64,000 nt of DNA, taken from contig NZ_ALVZ01000231.1 in assembly GCF_000332055.1 (NCBI RefSeq), positions 1 through 64,000 of the forward strand. Reading direction: 5' to 3'. Position 1 is the stretch's first letter. Every line of letters begins with the position of its first letter. Positions 18,701-26,009 of the stretch are shown in pieces. A program made the position numbers and the translations under genes. This DNA comes from Xenococcus sp. PCC 7305. Lineage in GTDB: Bacteria > Cyanobacteriota > Cyanobacteriia > Cyanobacteriales > Xenococcaceae. The notes under the pieces were generated by a model, which saw only the letters and a program-made list of their open reading frames with translations, did not search any database and was not told where the DNA came from.

Positions 18701-19708
18701 ATGGAAATAAAACAATTTTTTAGGATAAAGATTTGTCTAACATTAGTATCAGCGACATTTTTTTTAGGTAGTTGCACAAATGAAGATATAAAAACTGCTG
18801 AGAAGTTCGGTCTATTGTCTGCTGAATTATCAGCAGCAAATACAAGAATATCTGCTGATATTTATGGGTCTTGTACTAGATGGGCAATATTATTCGGAAA
18901 TGATACTCCTAGGAGTCGATCACAGATGCAAACAGTCATAAAAGACTGTGATGAATATAGGCAAAACGCAGAAAAAGCTAAATTAGCTGGAGGGATCCTT
19001 ATCGGTTATGTTAAAGCTATAGGTGAACTTGCAACAGAAGATTCAGCTGGTTTTAATCAGAGATTTGCTGAAATTGAGGAATCGCTAAATAGTTTAGCGT
19101 TTGATAAAAACGTCCCTACTCCCACGGCTGAAGACCCAAATAAAATTTCAACTATAAAGGTTAAATTTAACGATAGCGCAGTCAAGGCTGGAGTTAAGAT
19201 AGCTGAGTTTATCACTAATTTAATTATTCGTGATTTTCGAAGAGAAAATCTCAAAACTGCAATTGTTTGCACTTCTGATTCTATTGAAGAATATTCAGAA
19301 GAATTAGCTAGTTTTTTTGAAGATCACTATGTAAATTATCTCCTTGATCGAGAAATAGATAAACTAGCAGAAGTGAGAGGATATGATAAAGCGGAGGATC
19401 AACTGTTAAAAAAAGAAATTCAAGATATTGTGGAATTAAAAAAAGGTGGATCTGCTTATGTAATATTAATTCAGTCTACTGCTCAGTTTCACAATAGACT
19501 AAAGCTTATTTTTAATGATGATCAAAATGAACTTTCAATAGAACAAAATAAAGAATGTGATGAATATTTTGCTTTTAATTCTTCTCCGTCATATTTATCA
19601 AATCAAGCAATTAGCTTAAATGAACTAGATAGAGCTAGTAAAGCTTTAGATAATTATATTAATGAAATCAGTCCTTTACTAGCTCAGATAAATAAGAAGT
19701 CAAAATAA
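18701..19708 (+). CDS. Lipoprotein of unknown function
   Basis: A 335-residue protein with a lipoprotein signal: basic start, hydrophobic core and lipobox FLGSC (Cys25). The rest is mainly helical and charged, with no motif I recognise. Cysteines recur in the mature part (for example TRWAI context, CDEY twice), which could form disulfides outside the membrane. It is the first of five co-directional genes, with a 36-bp gap to the next, and probably defines an operon. Confidence 0.8.
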   Translation: MEIKQFFRIKICLTLVSATFFLGSCTNEDIKTAEKFGLLSAELSAANTRISADIYGSCTRWAILFGNDTPRSRSQMQTVIKDCDEYRQNAEKAKLAGGILIGYVKAIGELATEDSAGFNQRFAEIEESLNSLAFDKNVPTPTAEDPNKISTIKVKFNDSAVKAGVKIAEFITNLIIRDFRRENLKTAIVCTSDSIEEYSEELASFFEDHYVNYLLDREIDKLAEVRGYDKAEDQLLKKEIQDIVELKKGGSAYVILIQSTAQFHNRLKLIFNDDQNELSIEQNKECDEYFAFNSSPSYLSNQAISLNELDRASKALDNYINEISPLLAQINKKSK

Positions 19709-19744
19709 TTTTTTTAATGAAAAATCAGTAATTTAAGAATAATC

Positions 19745-20164
19745 ATGACCAATAGCAATAACTTAAACAAAAAGCTCAGCTTGGAAGACCTGAAATCTTT
19801 AAGAGAAGAACTTACGAATACTATCAATATTATTCGTCAAGAAGTATTTAAAGCTCGACAAGACAGCACAATTAGCGAACGTCAATTTCAAGAAGCTAGA
19901 GATGATTGGCAGGAGCTACAAATTCAAGAGAATCGTTTAACAGGAATAATTATGTCTTTAGCATTAGATTCCTTATTAGATACTAATGTTAATAGTCCTA
20001 GGTCAAAAATTAGTAAAGCGATACAAAAGCTTAACAATGCAGCTAAGAGAATCGAAGAGTTTAATAGTTTTTTAAGGGCTGTTAATGATACTATTGAAGT
20101 TTTCGGCGCTGTAATTAAAGCAATACAAGGTGGTCTAATTATTCCTATTCCTGCTGGTAGTTAG
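19745..20164 (+). CDS. Helical protein of unknown function
   Basis: A 139-residue protein, highly charged and heptad-like through residues 1-60 (LEDLKSLREELTNTINIIRQ and following), so probably coiled coil. The C-terminus is short and apolar (IKAIQGGLIIPIPAGS). There is no signal peptide. The start ATG follows the lipoprotein gene by 36 bp. The function is unknown; the close spacing suggests it works with the neighbouring envelope proteins. Confidence 0.75.
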   Translation: MTNSNNLNKKLSLEDLKSLREELTNTINIIRQEVFKARQDSTISERQFQEARDDWQELQIQENRLTGIIMSLALDSLLDTNVNSPRSKISKAIQKLNNAAKRIEEFNSFLRAVNDTIEVFGAVIKAIQGGLIIPIPAGS

Positions 20165-20186
20165 TCCATTTTGTATAAAATAAATA

Positions 20187-20250
20187 CCCAGGACAAGATC
20201 GCATATTAATTATTGGGCGAGGAATAATATTCTGTCTTGGGATTATTCTT
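20187..20250 (+). terminator. Imperfect hairpin, possible terminator
   Basis: CCCAGGACAAGAT (20187-20199) faces ATTCTGTCTTGGG (20229-20241), 10 of 13 positions pairing, followed by ATTATTCTTT. It sits in the 205-bp gap after the coiled-coil gene and could end or attenuate transcription before the membrane-protein gene. Confidence 0.35.
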
Positions 20251-20369
20251 TGAGAAACTTTTCAAAGCTGTCTAAGGTAATTACTAAAACATTAGATTTA
20301 CAAAAGTTCAAGATACATTAGTATTTGAGCTTATACTTCAACTTTATAATAATTGTATAAGGATAAAAA

Positions 20370-21515
20370 ATGAATTTTAATTTGCCAGCCTTTTTGGATA
20401 TAGCGATTGGTCTAGTTTTTATTTACCTAATATTGAGCTTATTAGCTTCAGAAATTCAAGAATTGTTTGCTGGTTTTTTTCAATGGCGAGCGAAACATTT
20501 GAAAATGTCTATCTACCGAATGCTTATAGGAACAGGAAATGTTAAAGAATTAGAACAAATATTAAAATACAAAACAGAAGAAAACATAGAAGACAAGATC
20601 AATGCTGAAATAGAAGGAGTTAATAATGAATCAAAGAAAGAATTATTAAATGCAAACAAATCAATCATTCTATTGATTCATGAAATTTATAGTCATTATG
20701 AGATCGCATCTCTTAGTCAATCATCTTTAGGATTTGCAGTAACCCAAACTAAGGATTTGTATGGACCTTCTTATATTCCTCCAGAATCCTTTGCTGAAGC
20801 TTTTATTGATATTTTGGCTGAAAAAAAGAAAAAATTTGATGAGAATAATCCAGAAAATAAAGACTTAGATTTAATTGCTACAGTCATAGGTAATAAATTA
20901 AACTCACTACCGGATAACCTTAAGGCAATTCTTGCAAGAATTGCAGAAAAAGCTGTATTAAAAGTAGATATGTTAGATCCTAAACCTCAAGGATCTCAGT
21001 ATACTTCTTCTGTAATGGTTCAATTCCAAGTGGAAATTGCCAATTGGTTTAGCAATTCGCAAGACCGTACATCTGGAACATATAAGAGAAATAGTAAACT
21101 AGGGCTGTTTTTAATAGGATTATTAGCCGCTATTTTCGCCAATGCTAATACATTTACGATTTTAGAAAATTTACATGATGAAGATGTTCGTGAAGCAGTA
21201 GTAACTCAAGCAATTAGTACAGCTAATGACTGTCAAGATAAAAAAGGAGAAGATTTAGCCACATGTATTGATGACAAAGTCGATGCTGCTCTTGAATCCA
21301 ATAAATTACCTATCGGTTGGTTTGAATCTATTGATCAAGAATCTCCCAATAATGTTTTGAAAATAGTTTTTTATGATCTTCTCGGTTTTATCGTAACAGG
21401 ATTAGCAATTATGATGGGTGCACCTTTTTGGTTTGATCTACTTAAAAAGTTTGTTAATGTTCGTAATGCAGGGCCTAAACCTCAATCAGAAAATTCCAGC
21501 TCTACAAATACATGA
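20370..21515 (+). CDS. Membrane protein of unknown function
   Basis: A 381-residue protein. A long N-terminal membrane segment (about 8-35) with an acidic end (LLASEIQELFAGFFQWRAKHL) is followed by a soluble charged region (50-245). Further membrane segments lie near 250-265 and 330-350. The N-terminal segment resembles a recurrent bacterial family of hypothetical proteins. No catalytic motif is visible. GATAAAAA precedes the ATG, with only a weak ribosome site (AAGGA). Confidence 0.8.
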   Translation: MNFNLPAFLDIAIGLVFIYLILSLLASEIQELFAGFFQWRAKHLKMSIYRMLIGTGNVKELEQILKYKTEENIEDKINAEIEGVNNESKKELLNANKSIILLIHEIYSHYEIASLSQSSLGFAVTQTKDLYGPSYIPPESFAEAFIDILAEKKKKFDENNPENKDLDLIATVIGNKLNSLPDNLKAILARIAEKAVLKVDMLDPKPQGSQYTSSVMVQFQVEIANWFSNSQDRTSGTYKRNSKLGLFLIGLLAAIFANANTFTILENLHDEDVREAVVTQAISTANDCQDKKGEDLATCIDDKVDAALESNKLPIGWFESIDQESPNNVLKIVFYDLLGFIVTGLAIMMGAPFWFDLLKKFVNVRNAGPKPQSENSSSTNT

Positions 21516-21600
21516 AATCAATTTTTTGTAATTGTTCGATATTAATATCTTGCTTAGTCTATATATAATCAGGAATAAATATCATGATAACCACAAAATA

Positions 21601-22020
21601 ATGAAGTTTGTAATAAGTAAGCTGTTCTTTCTGTCTTTATGTTTGCTCAATATCACTATGCCTGGTTGGGCAGCAATGTCTTTTTCTCCACAACAAAAAG
21701 CTGACATTATTGAGCGTATCAATATTTGTCAGCAACCTATATTTGAGGATGGCTATGAAACTTCTGATTTCAAGATTTCTATTTTTCAGGAGCAAGATGG
21801 CAGTTTTGTTTACTGTGGTTATGACAAGAAAAACCAAGCAAAACTTATTCTCCCTGCGACGGTTGGTGACGCGGCTGAAGCTGACATCATTTGGCAAGCG
21901 CGCAATGGAAATGTAGTCTATATCATCAAGGTATTAGATGATGCGAGCTATCTGTTGAGCATTATAGAAAAAGGTGATCTTATCTATCAAGCGGAAGCTT
22001 GGTCTGTATATCCTCCCTAA
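21601..22020 (+). CDS. Small secreted protein of unknown function
   Basis: I place the start at ATG 21601, which gives a proper signal peptide (MKFVISKLFFLSLCLLNITMPGWA) cut near residue 24-25; the longer frame from 21532 would add an unlikely leader. The mature protein has about 115 residues with two cysteines that could pair (NICQQP and VYCGYD). It is predicted to be periplasmic. I recognise no family. Confidence 0.7.
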   Translation: MKFVISKLFFLSLCLLNITMPGWAAMSFSPQQKADIIERINICQQPIFEDGYETSDFKISIFQEQDGSFVYCGYDKKNQAKLILPATVGDAAEADIIWQARNGNVVYIIKVLDDASYLLSIIEKGDLIYQAEAWSVYPP

Positions 22021-22153
22021 ATCAGCAATGAGCAAGGAAAACCCTAAAACTGCATATTCTAGATTCATGAGAAATAGATATTGATATTAATAACCAATCA
22101 AAAACAGACCAACAATAATTAAACAATAAAAACTAATATTAAGGTGATTTATT

Positions 22154-23830
22154 ATGGGCGATACTCCAATTTTATTTGACAAACCTTTTCCCGAGATTCA
22201 AGTAACAAGAAAATCTTATAAGCGATATACCAATAGGATTATGGGATCTGTTATTGTCACAGGAGGTTTTATGGAACCCAAAGGTCATGGATATAAAGGA
22301 CGTGCCCGTAAAGCGATTTTTCGCGATGGTTCAATGAAAACCATTAATCCTGGCAACTACAATATTGGTTTCGATTATACGAAAGGGTTTGGCACTAAAG
22401 TTATTTGCATGTATTCGGGAGTAGTTACTAAAGCTGGTCGAGAAGGAGGCTATGGCCATCGGATTCATGTCAAACTAGATATTCCATTTATTTATCAGGG
22501 CAAAACCTACACCTGTTATCAGGCCTATGCTCATTGTTCCAAACTCCTAAAAGCCCCAAAACAAAGAGTATCTCAAGGGGAAGCTATTGGCATTGAAGCT
22601 GGTCAAGGACCGAGGGGGCCAAGGCATTATGGTTCCCATGTCGATCTAGATACCTATTGCTTTATCAAAGGAGAAAAAATTCATCTTAATTTTGAGTTGC
22701 TGGCTGGTGGAGTCGATGAGGATGATTTCATTGAAAATATTGAAGTAATGCAGGTTGGCACCAGTGGCTTAGATGTTCGTTGGCTACAGCAAAAATTAAA
22801 AATTAAAGTTGATGGCGATTTTGGCAACATTACAAAGCAAGCGGTTACAGATTATCAAGCCAGTCAGCCAGATTTATTGGTGGATGGGATTGCGGGAGAA
22901 AATACCTGTAAAAAACTTGGGCTATTTGATTATGCTATTTATGCCAAGAAAGCGACTGTGATAAAAAGCCAACCTATCCAGTCTATTGATATTACTAATC
23001 CTCAAGAAAAGTTTCAATTCGACCCGAAAAACAATACTGAGCCTTTGCTGGCAAATTGGGTGCAAGAGGATGGTGATCACTGGAAGTTTGAATTACAAGA
23101 TCCCAAAAATGGTAGGTACAACTGGCATGCTTTTAAGGCTCATGTTGAAATTGTCAAAGGCTACGACAGTGATTTAGATGATAGTGATATCGATAACCTT
23201 GGCGATCTCGATCCAGCTGCTGTTGATAAAACTAATAAAGATAGTGGAGCTCTAAGTCGTTGGGAAAAAGCCTTAAAAAATTGTCCGACGGATGGTTGCT
23301 TGATCGCAACTGCTAAGCCCGAAAATATTTCTGAACCTGGAGTTGCCGCAAGTGAGGAAATCGCGCGCCGAGATTTAAAAAATCTTTCTCCAGCAATACT
23401 AGCTTCTATGAAGAAAGCCGGCCAAAAATTGAATGTTCCTGTGCCGATTATTGTGGCGCTCGCTAGTCGAGAAAGTCATTTAGGGGCTGTTCTGGGGATA
23501 CCTCCGAATAAGAAAGGTTGGGGAGACAATAATCATGGCTATGGCATTTTACAGGTTGATAATCGCTCCCACTCGATCCGCGGATTAGATGATCCCTATT
23601 CTCAAGCACATATAGAGCAAGCAATTGGCATTTTTAGTAATTATCGCGATCAAGTAGCGCAAAAACATCCCAGTTGGCCTGATGAACAAGTTCTTAAGGG
23701 AGCTTGTGTGGCATATAACGCTGGAGTATCTAATGTTAGAACCATCGCAAAGATGAATCTAGGGACAACACATAATGATTATGGAGATGATGTGATTGCT
23801 CGTGCTCAGTTCTATATGGACAATATTTAG
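22154..23830 (+). CDS. Three-module peptidoglycan-active protein: M23-like, PG-binding, goose-type lysozyme-like
   Basis: A 558-residue protein with three recognisable modules. Residues 30-180 look like an M23/LytM fold (YNIGFDY, YQAYAHC, GSHVDLD), but the usual His of HxGxD is Asn70 and the second His of HxH is Asp164, so zinc binding is doubtful. Residues 195-257 form a PG_binding_1 domain (LDVRWLQQKLKIKVDGDFG). Residues 400-558 resemble goose-type lysozyme: catalytic-type Glu440 in ASRESHLG, then GWGDNNHGYGILQVDN and CVAYNAG. No signal peptide or membrane helix is seen, so export, if any, must use another route or lysis. It is last in the cluster with the lipoprotein and membrane proteins. 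Confidence 0.82.
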   Translation: MGDTPILFDKPFPEIQVTRKSYKRYTNRIMGSVIVTGGFMEPKGHGYKGRARKAIFRDGSMKTINPGNYNIGFDYTKGFGTKVICMYSGVVTKAGREGGYGHRIHVKLDIPFIYQGKTYTCYQAYAHCSKLLKAPKQRVSQGEAIGIEAGQGPRGPRHYGSHVDLDTYCFIKGEKIHLNFELLAGGVDEDDFIENIEVMQVGTSGLDVRWLQQKLKIKVDGDFGNITKQAVTDYQASQPDLLVDGIAGENTCKKLGLFDYAIYAKKATVIKSQPIQSIDITNPQEKFQFDPKNNTEPLLANWVQEDGDHWKFELQDPKNGRYNWHAFKAHVEIVKGYDSDLDDSDIDNLGDLDPAAVDKTNKDSGALSRWEKALKNCPTDGCLIATAKPENISEPGVAASEEIARRDLKNLSPAILASMKKAGQKLNVPVPIIVALASRESHLGAVLGIPPNKKGWGDNNHGYGILQVDNRSHSIRGLDDPYSQAHIEQAIGIFSNYRDQVAQKHPSWPDEQVLKGACVAYNAGVSNVRTIAKMNLGTTHNDYGDDVIARAQFYMDNI

Positions 23831-23869
23831 ACAATATAGTTACTGAATAGGATTGGAACAATAATTTAT

Positions 23870-25912
23870 CTATTTAATTGTTCCAGTAAGAGGGGAACTT
23901 GCACTGGCATATTGTTTAATAGGAATTCTCCCCGCAACATAAGCTAGTCTCCCGGCAACTGTCGCCAAACCCATAGCTTGTGCCATTGCGATCGGATTCT
24001 TCGCCAATGCGATCGCACTGTTAATCAGTAACGCATCAGCTCCCATTTCCATCGCTTGCGCCGCCTCGCTAGGACTGCCAATTCCTGCATCAACGACGAC
24101 AGGAATATTCGATTGTTCGATAATAATCTCAATATTGGCCGTGTTCCTAATGCCCTGTCCGGAACCAATAGGAGAACCCAACGGCATAACCGTCGCACAA
24201 CCAGCCTCCTCTAAACGTTTGGCGAGCAAAGGGTCGGCATTAATATAAGGTAGTACGGCAAAACCTTCTTTTACCAATTGTTCTGACGCTTCGAGAGTGC
24301 CAATAGGATCGGGTAACAAGTATTTAGCATCGGGAATTACTTCCAATTTGACAAAATTATTATCCTCTTGTCCCAGAAGCTTGGCCATTTCTCTGCCGAG
24401 ACGAGCCACTCTGATAGCCTCCTCGGCAGTTTTGCATCCTGCGGTATTAGGCAACATCCAGATCTTTTGCCAGTCAATAGCTTCTGCCAAACCTTCATGC
24501 CCTGCAGCCTTAGTTTGGACTCGACGCACCGCTACGGTAACAATCTCACAACCACTGGCGATAATGCTATGTTGCATTGCTTCGATACTGGGATATTTTC
24601 CTGTGCCAGTCATTAAACGAGAATTAAAAGTTTTTCCCGCAATCGTGAGGGGTTGATCTTCTGAGGCGCTTAGACTATTGGGTGCAGGTAAAGGTGAAGC
24701 AACAATTGACATAGGAGATTTTTCTTTAATTTCTATAAATGAATTAGGGTGATGAGCCTTATAGCCATTCTGGACATTATGACCGTTACTCAGAGAATTA
24801 TTTAAAGAGTTAGCAGTTTTATTCAATGAGTGAGTCAAAAAACGTTGCCAACTAAAATAAGATAACAACGGATCAGATTTTTGTTCCAGAATCAAATCAG
24901 CCATTAAGGATGCTGTTACTGGAGCGAGCAAAATCCCGTTGCGATAATGTCCTGTCGCAAAATATAAATTATCACAAGGACTAGTTCCCAGTATCGGCAA
25001 TTCATCGGGAGTCCCCGGGCGAAAACCCCACCAAAATTCTTCAATTTGCCAATTAGCAACTGCTGGATATAGCTTTGTGGCTTTGTTTAATAAATTTTGA
25101 ATCCCTTGAGGGGTATTATGGGGTGTCCAATCGACTTGTTCTACGGTCGCTCCGATAATTAACCTTCCATCTTGTCGCGGTACCAAATAGATATTATCGC
25201 CAAATAAAACCCTTTGGAGAGGATAGGGCTCATGGGGTTGATGGGGCATTCTCAGAGACATCATCTGCCCTTTGACTGGTTTGACTGGAAGTGGCAATAA
25301 TTGACTTGCCCAAGATCCTGTTGCCAGAACATATTTCTCAGCAGTTAATGAGCCCTGGCTCGTCATAATATTGGTGACGTTGCCTGCTTGTTGTTGAATG
25401 CCTTGAACCGTTACTCCTTCTTGGATTTCTATTTTTAAATTCTGAGCTGCTTGAATCAGAGATCGCATTAAGCAACGATTATCGACTTGTCCATCTTCGG
25501 GATACCACCAAGCACCAACTATCTCTTGACCCAATCCTGGCTGATAAAACTCAAGAGCTTCTCTATCCAACCAAGTTTTATTTCCTCGTTCCTCGTTCCT
25601 CGTTCCTTGTTCCTTATCAGAGGGGGCCAAAATTCCACAGGGTAAATAACCTGTTGCGACGCCAGTTAAATGTTCGAGCTTGCTAGTCCATTCGGGGTAT
25701 AGCCAACGCGATCGCAGACATAAATCCAGCATCTGAGGATCAGCTATTTCTTCTGCCATTGGTGCTAACATCCCCGCTGCTGCTTGCGAAGCTGCTTGTT
25801 GGACATCACGGGAGACCACTGCAACCTCGGCACCTCGCAATTTCAGCTCAACTGCGATCGCCAAACCAATGACACCGCCACCAACAACAATAACTTCCCA
25901 ATTCTTATTCAT
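23870..25912 (-). CDS. thiO-thiG: Bifunctional glycine oxidase / thiazole synthase (ThiO-ThiG fusion)
   Basis: The fusion makes the thiazole half of thiamine: ThiO oxidises glycine to dehydroglycine and ThiG condenses it with deoxyxylulose phosphate and ThiS thiocarboxylate. ThiO covers about 1-355, with the FAD motif [15 protein letters not shown] and the C-terminal [12 protein letters not shown] linker follows, then ThiG from about 418 with [10 protein letters not shown], the [10 protein letters not shown] segment, the VKLEVIPD region and the phosphate loop GSPIGSGQG. The fusion is common in cyanobacteria. Residues 100-112 ([12 protein letters not shown]) are an insert encoded by a heptamer array. 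Confidence 0.96.
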   Translation of the reverse strand: MNKNWEVIVVGGGVIGLAIAVELKLRGAEVAVVSRDVQQAASQAAAGMLAPMAEEIADPQMLDLCLRSRWLYPEWTSKLEHLTGVATGYLPCGILAPSDKEQGTRNEERGNKTWLDREALEFYQPGLGQEIVGAWWYPEDGQVDNRCLMRSLIQAAQNLKIEIQEGVTVQGIQQQAGNVTNIMTSQGSLTAEKYVLATGSWASQLLPLPVKPVKGQMMSLRMPHQPHEPYPLQRVLFGDNIYLVPRQDGRLIIGATVEQVDWTPHNTPQGIQNLLNKATKLYPAVANWQIEEFWWGFRPGTPDELPILGTSPCDNLYFATGHYRNGILLAPVTASLMADLILEQKSDPLLSYFSWQRFLTHSLNKTANSLNNSLSNGHNVQNGYKAHHPNSFIEIKEKSPMSIVASPLPAPNSLSASEDQPLTIAGKTFNSRLMTGTGKYPSIEAMQHSIIASGCEIVTVAVRRVQTKAAGHEGLAEAIDWQKIWMLPNTAGCKTAEEAIRVARLGREMAKLLGQEDNNFVKLEVIPDAKYLLPDPIGTLEASEQLVKEGFAVLPYINADPLLAKRLEEAGCATVMPLGSPIGSGQGIRNTANIEIIIEQSNIPVVVDAGIGSPSEAAQAMEMGADALLINSAIALAKNPIAMAQAMGLATVAGRLAYVAGRIPIKQYASASSPLTGTIK
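25582..25616 (-). repeat. Heptamer array inside thiO
   Basis: Five 7-bp units (TTCCTCG three times, TTCCTTG, TTCCTTA on the plus strand) lie inside the ThiO coding region and encode a charged loop of about 12 residues. Related GGAACGAG words occur in intergenic DNA at 28692-28701 and 40240-40275, suggesting the same class of repeat has entered the gene. Confidence 0.85.
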
Positions 25913-26009
25913 TGTGCCAATCCGAAGCGGAAACCACTCAACAACATCTCAGGTATAGAATTATATCTTGGTTTGCAGTCTAGTTTTATGAAGGAATTAT
26001 TTATTACTT

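Noticed and set aside
18125..24005. Absence of HIP1 octamers as a sign of horizontal transfer of the 18.7-23.8 kb cluster
   Set aside because: The core stretches 5.7-10.6 kb (sigC end to nusA) and 10.8-15.3 kb (nusA-infB) are also free of HIP1, so a 5-6 kb gap is not unusual here.
23870..25912. Assembly artefact joining thiO and thiG
   Set aside because: The fusion has a proper linker and is known from other cyanobacteria.
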